DNA of 64,000 bases from Azolla caroliniana (lineage: Eukaryota; Polypodiophyta), in assembly GCA_043228905.1 (NCBI GenBank), contig JBHGNT010000001.1:36518001-36582000 (forward strand), in the 5' to 3' direction. The notes under the pieces were generated by a model that saw only the letters and a program-made list of their open reading frames with translations, made no database searches and had not been told where the DNA came from. Positions 35,092 to 47,700 of this stretch are shown piece after piece (positions within the stretch are counted from its first letter, which is position 1; the number at the start of each line of letters is the position of its first letter). The translations under genes were made by a program, and so were the position numbers.

Positions 35092-37820
35092 ATGGGTCCA
35101 AAAACGGAAGCAGTAATACATCCAAACATCCCTACAAAGGAGCTTTCTTGGATTGATCGTATGTACCAGAAACTAGAAGATATATGTGTCGAAGTTGATA
35201 GGAACCCGTCATTATTGATACAGGTATAACCATATTTTTGCATGAACTTTTCTTGAGACAAAGGCTAATGAACTTCTTGTTAATATTATGACACTGATCA
35301 GGAAACTTCGAAGTACATGGAAAACCAAATGAATGTGGTGGGGACCAATGTAAAGAAGATTTGTGCTGAACTTATTCAAGATTTACTCCCTCCAACTGAG
35401 AAGAAGTTTGATTGTCCAATACACTGCAAATGTGATTGCATAGATTCAGAAAAGCCGAAACAAAAAGGTGCTTACCCAATTACAAAAGATACAAAATGGG
35501 GAAGCGAAGGTATCGATGCTCAAGGTGTTTTTTCTAATGCTTCCCTTCTGTCAGCATCTTATAGTTTTATGCTAATTTCCATATGCACTGCTAAGCACTA
35601 GATGCGTTATTGCCTACTGAAAGAAACACATATTGATACATCATAGTGTGACATGGTCATAAAGAAACACAAATAGATATATACTAGTGTTACATGCTTG
35701 TTAAAAGACAAATACAGATGCATGATATTGTGTACTTACTCGTAAAGAAACACATCAATGCATGATAGTGCTACATGTTCATAAAGAAAAAGTTGTAGAT
35801 ACATGATACTGTTACATACTTGTCAATCCATGAAATCCATTCCATATGTAAACTGTATGGAAAATGTACGGAAGTATAGAAAAACCACCATATGAACATC
35901 TTGGAAAGACGAGATACCATGCAAAGTGAAATGCTAAGCTCGTCTTGGAAAGTGGAGTTACTGTGCAATGTGCATGATGTATCCATATGGCACTAAAAAC
36001 TCAAGTAAAATGCTAAATATAGCCTAAATAGCAATATTCACAGATATAGCTCTTTAAAGGCTTAAGCCTGATAGCTTTACTAAGAATAAAAATGAAGGTT
36101 TCAAATCTGAATCATACACATACATATTTCTTTAATGAACCGTCTATACTGACATCAATATACCAAACATGTTTCTTAAGATTAATACCCTGATTCATGT
36201 TGATCTAGCTTTTGTTTCCATCTATGATATGCACTGTTCATTTGCTCTTTCAGTTTCCTCTTCCACCTTTTTTCTTAAACTTGTGAAAATCTTTCTCTAT
36301 ACATATATTGAGAGAGAGTATACTGGAGGGAGGGAGAGAGACGTCTTTTCTGTTAGGATTTGAATGTTGAAGAAGCTGAATTTGTCTTTTTGACGTTTGT
36401 ATTTAAAATATTGAAGAGGCTAATATTCAGCATAACAATAATGCAGCAAAGGTTGAAGATAAAATGGAAGACGTGACCACAAAACAAAAGGGAATGGATA
36501 GTACAGAGTTTGATAATCTCATTAGTGTGAAGTTGGAAAAACAGGACACTGCCATTGAATGCAGTGCTATAAAGAGCAAAGAAACAAACCTCACCCAAGT
36601 TATCATTCAGACCAAAGAAATGCCTGCCGAAGGTGTTATTGATAGTGATGAAAAGAAGGTATGTATAGGAGGTCTACGAGACACTGAGAACAATGCTATA
36701 TTTGTTGATCAAGTGAGCACACCAAAACAATGCGGTAAACAAGATGGTATAAAAAAAGATGAGCATAATGGCAGCTATAAAAGCCATTGTCAAACTGTAA
36801 ACAAGAAACGTTTGGTAAAAAAGAAAATTACCCCAACCAGCAAAGAAGAGCCTGAAACGAGCACAACAAAATTTGAAGGAATGGTTCTAGATAACATGAA
36901 TGCTGTAAAGGAGAACGCAGTTGGAATATGGTGTCAAGATAGAAGCAAAATGCCACAAGATGGATTAAAAAATGCAGACGATTTACAAAGTAATTTAAAC
37001 ACTTGTATGGGAAGCAATATTCATAATTCAGATGTACGCCATGGCAGAGACAAAGATCTCTCTTTGAATGAGATGAATGATGATGTTGATGTGACATCTA
37101 GTTCTACTGAAAGCAAGTCAATTGGAAATGAAGCAGATGATCTAATGGTCACATGTGACCGTTTTTCAACTGAGCTCTGTGGAACTTCAAAGGTTTGTTG
37201 CTTCAATCTTCTTTTATAGTATCATAGATTTTAATGCCCTCCACAAAACACTCAGTAGATTCTTTTGAATCGTATAAGTTTTCTTAATGATACATATCCA
37301 AAGTAAAAATGCACACTCGATGTATTAATAACTAGAGACGGAAATTATCCTATGAGACAAATCTGGAATCTAGAGAGAGAGCATCATGTAAATGCCTAAT
37401 GATGGATATGTAGGGTGAATGTACATGCAATACATTTTCTTTATAAGTAGAGGACTGGATGCGATCTATTATTACTTCACAGTAGGTCAAATTCTTCTAT
37501 TTTACAAAGCTAAAGAAATGTTTGTGTAGCCAATAGAATTCATGTACCACATTTAAATAACATTACTTTTTGGATTTTGTGTGAGATAGAAAGGGAGATT
37601 TTTCATTTAATTTCAGGGTCAAGATTCCATGATAGTATCAGGATTTCTTGTTGAAGTTGACAGTGGAGACGAGGAGCAATCAGCACGGTGGTTGGTTAGT
37701 GAAAGCCACATAAACATCTTCCAACACAATGACAACTCATTTCCTTTCTCATTCAGCAAATTATCTACCAAGAAGGATGATCATGCAGAAGAGTTTGAAT
37801 CGGATTGGGAACTCTTATAG
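35092..37820 (+). CDS. Plant-conserved protein of unknown function
   Basis: Four coding exons fit in phase: 35092-35223, 35302-35524, 36417-37192 and 37617-37820, giving 444 residues. An alternative donor at 35509 would remove five residues. The N-terminal ~80 residues look conserved and helical (SWIDRMYQKLEDICVEVD, then KYMENQMNVVGTNVKKICAE and LIQDLLPP). They resemble the start of an uncharacterised plant family that I recall only by the pattern 'VENQ...VG..VKKF...QDLLPP'. A CPIHCKCDC cluster follows. The middle is long, polar, Lys/Glu-rich and probably disordered. The C-terminus is acidic (VEVDSGDEEQ, ending EFESDWELL). No signal peptide, membrane segment or catalytic motif is seen. The start follows a probable leader exon and intron. 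Confidence 0.8.
35610..35830. repeat. Tandem repeat of about 55 bp in an intron of the unknown gene
   Basis: Four to five diverged units contain AAAGAAACACA, a GATACATGATA-like core, TAGTGTTACATG and CTTGTTAAA or GTTCATAAAG. They lie between the exons ending at 35524 and starting at 36417. Confidence 0.75.
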
Positions 37821-39545
37821 CTTATCTTAAAGCTTACATATAGCAACTCTTACAAATAAGGAAGGTTTGTCTGAAACTAATCGAGTCCTAGGACCTTGTC
37901 CAAGAGTCCTTGATGCAACCTATCCCTTCCACCATATATGGAGTGGTCCATAAGAGGTTAAGAGGACAAATAATAAAGGCTAAAGTCTTGAGGATATGAG
38001 CGACCTGTATAGGTGTCGTCAATTTGAACCTTGATAATACCGTTAAAGCAATGTAAATAGCCCTCCTTCAGCGATCTCTATTCACGTAAGCCGAAGTTTT
38101 CCAACTTCACAAAAAATGTGTTTTTATAGATGCACACTCTGGAATAAAGCTCGTTAAACCTCCAATTTATGGGTTTGAAACATCTTGTTGATATAAAAAA
38201 TTAACCATGGCAAGACATGGCTTTAAAATTGATGACTTCGAGGTTTACAGCAAGCTGAGGCAAAGCTCTAGAAAATGCAAATTTGATTATGGGAAACACT
38301 TTGGTGGTATATAGTCAACATGAAATGAAGGCAATGGATTGTTCGAGTTCAAGGGATGTGATATAGGTATGGTTATCTGTAATTTCATCGTTCTTGTAAA
38401 TCATTGAGTGACTACCGCCCAAAAGTGTGCATAAGAACCTGTTGTAATTTAGGACAAAGCCTGCCTAGAACAAAAATTGAAATAAACTTCTGGATTGAAA
38501 ACATTGAAGAACTTTTTGCACCAATTTGTGTTGATTCGTAATATGTAATTGTAGAGAGTTAAAATCCATTGAGCTACTGGACAACTCTCCAAACCTATAT
38601 ATATATATATAATCGACTTAACGTATTTAAGTATAGCTACAAGTCCCAATTGTGAGGTGAATTTCTCCACTCTGTTGCATTGTATTCTCCCACTCAATAC
38701 ACATGTGATGGTAAAGGCTTAAGCAAAGGATTGAATTTTATGACATTTTCCTTCAATGGAGTGCAAAGTATCTAGAAAGAAAACTACTCAAATATTTGTG
38801 TTTCCTCTTAAGGCTAATGCAATGTTCCATAAGTATTTCAGATCATGTTAGCTGCATGGCTTTATTGTAACGGTTTTGGAAAACAACCTTACACTGAAAA
38901 CAAAACTTCCTTGACAAATGTTTCACATTATTCTAAATAACATGAATGATATTCCAGTTGTTAATGCAATCTCAAATTGAAAATAATTCTCCAAGAATGG
39001 TAGAATGGAAAGCATGTGTATATTCACACAAGAATGGTTGTAGAAAAACAAGATCAGCTTAAAATCAATGTTTATTTTAACCAATGGTATGTTATTGAAG
39101 TAATGCTTCTTATTCAAAAAAATTGAGTGATATTTGGATAAGAAAACATGGCAAAGTAAACCACTATACATAATACACCTAGATAAAGTTAAACTGCTTT
39201 TTTAATCCAAGTCACTCAATTCTATTAAATGGCTTCAAAGTTATTCCTAGGGGCTACTATGCGTCTTAAGCCCGGAAGAAATGTTTCTTATTCTAAAATT
39301 TTAGGTGAAACTTGGATAAAAAACATAGGAAAGGAGACCATTACATAGCTAGATTAAGTTGATTTGTTTCTTTTCTTATTCAATACCTTGGAGGGTTAAT
39401 CTTGCCATAAAAACCCTTAACAATGTAGTTGGGTTGATATATTTTGTTTGTATTGCCATTTCATTTTATTCTACAAAAAAAAACAAGGGAGAGAAGATAA
39501 AAGATGAAGGGCGGGGAGGGGGGGGAAGAGAGAGAGAACCTAAAT
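37821..39545. other. Intergenic, no gene recognised
   Basis: This holds the 3' untranslated region of the unknown gene and AT-rich DNA. Two diverged copies of a stretch (TTCTTATTC(T/A)AAAA.TT, AACTTGGATAA, AACATGG(C/A)AAAG) lie near 39105 and 39287. Confidence 0.45.
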
Positions 39546-39745
39546 GGATGTAGTTGTATCTCGGGTATGGTTGCCCAATGGAGACCAAGAGGTCATGGGT
39601 TCAACCCCTACATTCCACAGTGGGATCTTTAGTGAATTAAAAGAGATACATATGTATTAGAGAGGTGAGATAATTGGGTCTTGAACCCAAGAGACATAGT
39701 GCTTGTAGTGTAACAACTTACCACTAGGGTAAGGTACTTACGATA
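39546..39745 (+). mobile_element. tRNA-related SINE-like element
   Basis: The head (39546-39613) is tRNA-like: GGATGTAGTTG... with a worn box A and a clear box B, GGGTTCAACCCC at 39597-39608. The body ends with TTGGGTCTTGAACCCAAGA, TAGTGTAACAACTTACCACT and GGTACTTAC; read on the other strand this also resembles a tRNA (CTAGTGGTAAGTTGTTACAC... GGGTTCAAGACCC). The tail runs into GA-rich simple sequence. A related copy lies at 42146-42432 on the minus strand. Confidence 0.6.
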
Positions 39746-39782
39746 AGAAAGAGAGAGAGAGCGAGAGCGAGAGCACAATTGG

Positions 39783-39900
39783 TGGTTCAAATGAGAGATA
39801 TCTACTGAGTAATAGAGATGTGAGAAAATTGGGTTATGAACCCGACCTGTAATGCTAGTCCTGTAAATGACTAACGACTACGCTAAGCTAATTCCAATAA
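39783..39900 (+). mobile_element. Second, partial copy of the SINE-like element
   Basis: It shares the body of the element just upstream: AGTAATAGAGATGTGAGA, AATTGGGTTATGAACCCGAC, then TAACGACTACGCTAAGCTAA, ending in an (AAAT)n tail at about 39894-39911. The tRNA-like head is missing or too worn to see. Confidence 0.5.
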
Positions 39901-40619
39901 ATAAATAAATAAGAGAGAGATGGAGAGATATTTTTAACGTCCACGAGAGACCAATTGAATCTATGAGATGGGGTGTAGCCCATAGAGATAGAGTTTGATT
40001 AATCGTGGTAGAATCAATCATTTCAAATTTTACAAGAAGAGAGGTTTTAATATTACCCTTAAAAGAATCATTATATTGCATTAATAGTTTCACATCTTAC
40101 ACCATCTTACATCAAAGTAAAATTCCAAAGGATTTTTCTTTCTTGATAATGACTCTTTATCATTAGAATGAGAGACACTTGTCGCCACAAGCATTTTCTC
40201 TATGCTCTGTGTAGCATATATCAAAGAAATATGCCCTTTATTGTTTCTATTATCCTATATGAAAATGGATAAGTCATACACCTAGTAATGTCTACAATCT
40301 TTTCCACAAAACACGTAGTCAAATAGATGGATGGAGATAGAGGCATCGTCTATCAAAACATGAAACATGTGGGTTTTGAATTCTATGCCTACACACATAT
40401 ATATAATTTACCACTATTTCATGAATAAAAAACCATCCTCCTTTGTGTTTGGATCAATGGTAATGGTGTTCAATTTAGTAACATAAAGTCTTGATATCCA
40501 CCTAACTACTACTAAATAGATGTAGAAGCACATGAGCACCCACATGATACCAAATGCAAATTGTGAATCTATATATATCAAGTACCGTAGAATGATTAAA
40601 GTTGGCATTGCTTCACCAA

Positions 40620-40915
40620 TGCTCAAGATTAGAATATTTAGCATACAATACGCGTAGAATACGTATGCTAAGTATTCTAACTTTTTTCGAAATACTTAGA
40701 ATACGTATTTTACAGAAAAAATATGTTAAATACATTAAATATTTCTTAAAGTTTAAAGTTTTTTTTAAATTTGAATTTTTAAATTTTTTTTAAATTGTTA
40801 AATACTTTTTAAATACTTAGAATATTTGAAAAATTGAAAAAGAGCAGTTCTAAAATGTAGAATACGTGCAGGATACTTAAGAGTATTCTAAACGCAGAAT
40901 ACATGTTTTTTAACA
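40620..40915. mobile_element. AT-rich foldback element (MITE-like)
   Basis: Contains many interlocking inverted copies of AGAATACGTATTCTAAGTATT-like words. Examples are AGCATAC/GTATGCT (40638-40672), TATTCTAA/TTAGAATA (40673-40705) and further copies at 40808-40830 and 40858-40910. It is about 80% AT in the centre. No transposase or clear target duplication was identified. Confidence 0.45.
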
Positions 40916-41069
40916 ATTGTGGTGTGAAGTTTAAGCCTTAAATGATATTGTCTTTTATTAGGCTTAGTGACCTTACTACACCATTGTCATCAACGAACAA
41001 AATAAAGAGAGCTTGGAAAAAAACTTACTTTCGAGTCTCACCTATATAACGACAAGTTGAGCATTATCT

Positions 41070-41119
<50 letters not shown>

Positions 41120-42145
41120 ATTTGAAAGAAGAAATTTCAGAGAGTTTGTTCTTTGAAACATGAGGGACATGTTTGATGTTGAATTCATTTAAAACTTGTC
41201 ATCAATTAGTTTGAGATCACTATCAAATTTCTGTTGCCTTTTAAAAGATAATGCTAAAAAACCACGAGTCCACATGAGACAAATGCACAAAGCCACGTAT
41301 TGTCTTTTTGTTTAATGGATTTCAAATATTGAAGATGAAGTCATAAAAAACATGTTTTTTGATATATATATATATATATATCCCACAAACTCATGAAAAC
41401 AATATTTAACAAATAGTTAAAGATATACTTTTCTTAACGTGCATACTAAAATAAAGAACAATACAAAAACCCCTTATTGCTCACTCTAATATGTAATGAA
41501 GATGTAGTTGCTAATGTGTTGTAAGACTAGCTAGGCTAAATCTCCTAGGGTATAAGGTGTCTAATATAGCTCAATTGAGAGAACTATTCCTTTTAGTTCA
41601 CTTACCTTATTCTCGTACTCTTGGAGACTAAAAACTCGAGACTCATTTCTCATATTCCAAATGTACCATATGCCTCTATACATATGATAGCATCTTATGA
41701 AAGGGAGATGCTAACTTAACGAAAACCCATTATAAGGGCGACGAGAATATCCTCTCCATTTCTCTCTAAAAACAATGAATAGAGATTGACATAGGTTTCT
41801 ATCGTCTCCATTGACATGATGATTCTTTCAATGTGGAATTCACAAAAGAAAACAATATTTAGAGCTTGACATGGTTTTGTTTTTCTCCATCAACATGACA
41901 AATCTTTCAATGTGGGCTTTACAAAAGATGTTAATAGTTATGCCAATTGGGCTTGAAACTTGATATGCCAATGACCTCATGGAAGACACAAGGCGTGTCA
42001 ACTTAGATATACGTTTATGCACTACTCTTTAGACCATTCTAAAGAAATGTGCTATTACGATATTTGCTATGCTTTATAGATTGGCACATTCTCATTATTT
42101 TAATGCGGTGACTATGTCTTGGTTGGCTTGGAACTATTCCTGAGA
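40916..42145. other. Intergenic with a long (AG)n tract
   Basis: No gene seen. An (AG)n microsatellite of about 46 bases lies at 41070-41116 and a (TA)n run at about 41363-41381. Neither abuts a recognisable LINE end. Confidence 0.5.
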
Positions 42146-42432
42146 TTTTTATTTTTATTATTTTTATTATTAGTAAATATCTTATTCTAGTTTTAAGTTG
42201 TTAGACTACTAGTCCTAAATCTTGGGTTCAAGACCAAATTTCTCACCTCTTTATTATTCCATACATTTCTTAAACTACCACCCTTAGGTCTTGGGTTCAA
42301 TACCAAATTTCTCAAACCTCTTTATTACTCCATATATATCCTCTCTAACTTACTAGACACCATGGAATGTAGGCATTGAACTCACGACTTTCTGGTCTCC
42401 ATTGGGCAATCTTACCAACTAAACTACATCCC
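42146..42432 (-). mobile_element. tRNA-related SINE-like element with intact promoter boxes
   Basis: On the minus strand it starts GGGATGTAGTTTAGTTGG at 42432. It has a canonical box A (TAGTTTAGTTGG, 42426-42415) and a box B (GAGTTCAATGCC, 42383-42372). The head matches the copy at 39546 across TTGCCCAATGGAGACCA and CCTACATTCCA. The body repeats TTGGT(A/C)TTGAACCCAAGA twice, so this copy has an internal duplication. It ends in an (ATAA)n-rich tail at about 42175-42146. Length about 287 bases. Confidence 0.68.
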
Positions 42433-42731
42433 TATGGGGGACATTTGTTAAAATTGGAATGACACAAAGAAGATTGGCATGACCCTTGCACAAGGAGGGC
42501 ACACACAAATCAAGAAATGGTCCAAATGCATACACATCTCTCTCTTCGATTAAATAATGATATTAGGCATAGTTGAAAATGTCGACATAAAGTCTCATAT
42601 TAGTTTTTTTTTCATGTTATGATAATGATTACAATTTACAACAATAGGTTATGTACAAGGCACAATGCGATTATGCAATGTCGTTTTTTTGCATATGCAA
42701 AGGTTGTAGACACTAATTCAATGATGATGAG

Positions 42732-42788
<57 letters not shown>

Positions 42789-42878
42789 GATATGGATAAA
42801 TACTCTCTCACACATAGAGGAAGAGACTCTCTATTCTAAGGGGATGGAAGTTGATGTTGATGTGGCAAAATTAAAATT

Positions 42879-42924
<46 letters not shown>

Positions 42925-42958
42925 GTAAAAGCACACACATAGAGATATGAATAAATAC

Positions 42959-43000
<42 letters not shown>

Positions 43001-43106
43001 GTAGGCAGAGACACTCTCTATTTTAAGGGGATAGATGTTAATGCTGATGTGGCAGACTTAAAACTGCTCTATGTCTCTCTCTCAAACTGTCAATTCTTTT
43101 CCTACT
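42433..43106. repeat. Simple-sequence block with a tandem duplication
   Basis: Two diverged units repeat the series (CT)n(CA)n, ATAGAGATATG.ATAAATACTCTCTC, AGAGACTCTCTATT.TAAGGGGAT, GTTGATGTGGCA and AAA.TGTTCT. They lie at about 42730-42885 and 42905-43075. Between them, at about 42922-42940, TTTGGTAAAAGCACACA matches the first bases of the LINE 3' end. The stretch 42433-42718 shows nothing recognisable. Confidence 0.7.
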
Positions 43107-43108
43107 TT

Positions 43109-43139
<31 letters not shown>
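43107..43139. repeat. (CT)n microsatellite at a LINE 3' end
   Basis: About 32 bases of CT dinucleotide. It is (GA)n on the strand of the LINE that begins immediately next to it. Confidence 0.85.
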
Positions 43140-43830
43140 ATTTCGTAAAAGCACACAATTATATTAATTGTATGTAAAATCCACTTAGTTACAACACTTC
43201 TTAGTCTCCTCTACCTATCGTAGGCATATGCCTATGTAGGGAGAGGGACGTCATGTAATGCCATTAGAAAACCTGAATATGCATTTGAGGAAATGATCCC
43301 TACATGCTCTAACATCCAGAAATTCCACATAAGAATAAATACCTTTTCAACTTCGTCATATAAGCTTTTACCCCATGTTTACTATCAAACATGAAAACAT
43401 TAGGCATATTCCAATTGTGTTGTAATCCCCAATAACGTAAAAATTAGAACAATATCTCCCTCTCGTCATTTGAACCATTTTGAACATACTGAGAAAAAAC
43501 CCATTGTTGAGGTCGCAAATAACAACGGGTTAAAACTTGCCAAATGTCGAATAAATACTTCCAAATGGTACATGCTATAGGACATTTAATGAACCTATGT
43601 GTACTCTCCTCCAATGGAACGATGCAAAAGAAACAAGTGCATGACCCTAGTCTTCGTCTCTTTAAGACTGAACCTAACAGGAACCCACCAATCATGAGTC
43701 TCCATATGAATGAATACCTTTGCATGAAAGGGCAGATGAGATGCCAACCACGTATAACCGCCAATCCACCCAAGGTGCAACATTTGTTGTCAATGGCAAA
43801 CATCCTTGCAACAATGTGGTATATCTTGTT
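43140..43830 (-). mobile_element. 5'-truncated LINE, zinc-binding C-terminal part
   Basis: The minus strand at 43803-43444 encodes the same zf-RVT domain as the element at 5894-7103 (RLMIGGFLLGSVLKRR, TCFFC, HRFIKCPIACTIW, QVLTRCYLRPQQWVFSQ). The 3' end reads TACAATTAATATAATTGTGTG and GCTTTTACGAAATA before (GA)n. It is nearly identical over about 90 bases to the 3' end of the copy at 57700, and differs from the 5894 copy, so two subfamilies are present. The 5' border is uncertain; another CT-rich run lies at 44000-44029. Confidence 0.82.
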
Positions 43831-44158
43831 ATCCGTACAAACCCCATTTTATTATTTTCGATGATTACCTGAACATACCCGATTTTGTTCTAAACCCAAT
43901 TGTTTCATCGGCCAACCCCCCATTTTGTTCTAAACCAATTGTCACTATGGGCCAACCAAATTTGGTCGTAGTCAGTAGAAGAAAACGTTAATATATATTT
44001 CTCTCTCTCCCTCTCTCTCCCTCTCTCTATTTGTATTAATCAATCACTTCTCACATTCACCATCTCTTCAAATTTCCCCTCTTCTCTCCTTCCTCTGTTT
44101 CCTTCTTCTTCTTCTTCTTCCTCCTCCTCCTCCTCGTTTTATGATATCTCTTATATGC

Positions 44159-44192
<34 letters not shown>

Positions 44193-44224
44193 TCGATCTC
44201 GTGCGCATATAGCTTTTCTGAGCC
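43831..44224. other. Aminotransferase gene promoter and leader region
   Basis: Contains CT-rich DNA (44000-44029), a (TTC)n/(TCC)n run at about 44105-44135 and (CA)n at about 44166-44192, close to the start codon at 44225. The pyrimidine-rich runs probably belong to the 5' leader. Confidence 0.5.
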
Positions 44225-44657
44225 ATGTTCATCCTCAAATCTTGTAGCAGGTCGCCCATACTCAGTGGTGGTCGGAATCTCTTCCGGAATGCCTGGTATT
44301 GATTTTCCGTCTTCTTATAACCTTCCCATGTTACATGCAATGCAAAAATATATATGTGCATGTAAAAGTGTATGCATGTCGCATTGTATACATGCTTATA
44401 TGCATCTGTCTGGTATATATACTTGGCTTGTACGTGTACGGAATACGTATGGTGTATGTATACGTGTGTATGACATGCTTAAGGGATGTTTGTGTATGAT
44501 TTATATGTGTATGCTATACGCATGGTGTAATTTGCATGCGCACAATTATGGTGTATATGTATGTATATGTACATGCATACGCATGGTGTGTATGCGTGTC
44601 TGTGTGACCATGTATCTGTTGTATGACTGTGGGTGTACGTGCAGGTGTATAAGTGTG

Positions 44658-44712
<55 letters not shown>

Positions 44713-47700
44713 GTATGTATGCATGCATGTTTATTAATATGTTTTGTTGAATTTGGTGTCAATATGAATATTATGGTTTTCTTAAAAAATTGACAATACA
44801 TGTGCAGTGTATATGCAATTACGTATGTTGTCAGGGAAGTATGGTTTGTGATCTGAGAGATGTTAATATTTATGCAATTATATACATGTCAGGAGATTAT
44901 GTTTTGTGTTGTCGTAGAAGTATGTATGGGTACAAAGATGACAATATGTACACAAATTATGTGGTCGAAATATGAATTTGGAATTTATAGTTTTATCTTA
45001 AAGAATAGCAATATGTGGTCTCATTAAATCGTGTCTTTGTCTAAGAAAGAGAGTTGATTATGCCAATTATATATGTGCATAATGTTGTGGTCAGCTCACA
45101 AATGGCTTCTCTGAGAGAAAGAAGATTTTGGAGATATGCATGCAAATATGTGGTCTCACTGACTGGTTCTCTTAGAAAGATTAGATCACGGAAATATGTA
45201 TGCATATATGTGATCTCATGAAATGGTTGTTTCCTTGAGAGATCAATATGTGTGCAATATGTGATCTCAAATAGCCGTGTTTTAGAGATTGGATAATGCC
45301 AATACGGTACAATATAACTTTTGCATCAAATCTTGAACATATATTAAAGCTTTTCATGTTGATATCATGCATCAATACAGTGACAGGTTTACTTCTTGCC
45401 ATGGTGCTAAAGATCAATACGTAAGGCAGCAACAATGGCAACATAACCTGAAGTTTATTGCCCTCAATAATTTGAACCGAACTACAACATCAAAATCTAT
45501 CGCATCTGCAAATACTTTAGCTGAAGCACGGTACATTAAATTAGATATAATTTTCATCTTTTGTTCACAATGACGTTTACCCGTCCTATCCATAGTCAAT
45601 CAAAAGAAGGTTTTTATCTTAGGCTAAATATGTATATATTTTCCTGTCTCTATAGGGATTCTAGTATCAATGATCCTGATTGGGACAATCTTGGATTTCA
45701 AATCCGAGCCACCGACCACATGTTTGTGATGAAGTGTAATATGGATGGAGAATGGTATAAAGGAGAATTAAAACCTTATGGTCTCCTGGAATTGAGTCCA
45801 TCCGCTGGAGTCTTAAATTATGGCCAAGTATGCATATAATAGACATATTTATTGATGTGAATAGTGTGCTAAATATGTTAATCATAAATGGAGGATCGAG
45901 TTTAGTATCATAAGGGTTGATGATATTGAAAACAAGTCTCAAAATCAGTAATTGAAGGTACAAATATCTCCTACGTATGTTTATTACCATTTGGTAATTT
46001 TAACAATGTTTAATAAGCTCTACAAATCCCACCTATGTGGTAGCTTTCTTCTCCAAATCTTCTTGTTTATCTTATAGAGCGAAATCTATCAACACGGTTT
46101 TAACTTTGTACAAAAATGCCCTTTCACAGTTTCGAATTTCAGAAATAACCCTCATTTTCCAAAATTATTCAAAAGTATCCTCTGTTCTTAACATTGGTTG
46201 CGAGATCATGTTTGTTGATGTATCTTGTCTATGTCTTTGAATTTCAGGGTCTCTTTGAAGGACTAAAGGTGCAAAGAACTGAAGATGGACGGCTTCTTTT
46301 ATTTCGTCCCGAAGAGAATGCGAAACGGATGATTAATGGTGCACAACGTATGTGTATGCCAGCACCTTCTGTTCACACGTTTGTGGAGGCTGTGAGGCAA
46401 ACAGTCTTGGCTAATGAGCGTTGGGTATTTTCTAGTTCTGAACTCTCGTTCATAAATTGTATAATATATAGATAGATAAATACATACCATGCATACACCA
46501 GAAGTGATAAGATATTTTACCACTATGATAAGATATTTTACCACTATGATTCCCACATTAATGCGGATTAGGAATTAGCAGTGGTTCATCCTGTAGGCAA
46601 GGCTACAAAATTGGAAGATAAAGAAAATTGGGTTCTTTCCCACATTGGAGAATCTCAAAACCTGCGAATATGAGGGTAAATGGGTAGGAAATGCGTATTG
46701 TGTGAAATATGAGGGAAAGTTAGCTTTTTTCCAGATAGAAAATATCTGAAACTTGGGAGATGTGATCCGAAATTGGGTTCTTTTGCACATGGGAATTTTT
46801 TTATAACTCGACTCTCCCATGGCCTTTAAACCTTGGGAAACATGGGAGAAAATTGGAACTTTTTGTCTTTCACACCTCTAAAAGTCGGGAACCATGAGAC
46901 AAAGTAGGCTCTTTTGTCATTTGCTCCTCTAAACTTGGCAAATATGAGATAGTGGGCTCTTTCTACCCGGGCAATGCTTAAAAGTGGAACGGGGCCTATT
47001 TTCCATGTCAAAAACTTTCTTGTGAATCAATTCCCTGCATAAGGTGTGTTGCAGCCGAGTTAAGTAGGTGTATGTTGGAATGGCTAAATAGTATGTTTTT
47101 TAATACATGGTATAACAGGTGCCTCCTTCTGGAAAGGGATCTCTCTACCTGCGCCCGTTGCTCATAGGTTCTGGAGCAGTCCTTGGACTGGGTAAATCTC
47201 CAGAATATATGTTTCTTGTTTATGCATCACCAGTGGGAGACTATTTCAAGGTATCGTGCCACCATTTTGTTTTGAAGTGTGTATATATGTATTTATGATA
47301 TTGACCTATGATTAAAATGAGAATAGTAAGACCAAATAAAACTATTAGTGTTTGATGGTACGGTTACCTATACAGAACATGAGTGTTTGATAGTTGAAAC
47401 ATATGTTATATACATGAGGTATACTCCCTTGTAAAAAAGACACTATTTGTTATCACAGCTTGATTCTTTCACCCAACAATGAATTTAGGAGTGATTGAAA
47501 CTTCATATCTATCTCAGGAAGGTCCTGGTCCTATACATTTGAAGACCGAAAGCATGTATCCTCGAGCTGTGTATGGGGGAACAGGTGGAATCAAAACCAT
47601 TTGTAACTATGCCCCTGTAAGTATTATCATGCTTTACATTTTGATATCATTCGTCATTATTGAGGAGTAAGATTGTGTCTCTTTGAACATGGTAATTATC

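Noticed and set aside
39546-39613. A functional tRNA gene
   Set aside because: Box B is good but the acceptor and anticodon stems do not pair convincingly and the sequence continues into a repeat body with other copies nearby; a SINE-like head is the better reading.
44265-44750. 161-residue plus-strand frame rich in Cys, Met, Tyr and Val
   Set aside because: It lies in the first intron of the aminotransferase and reflects GTATGT-type alternating sequence; no domain seen.
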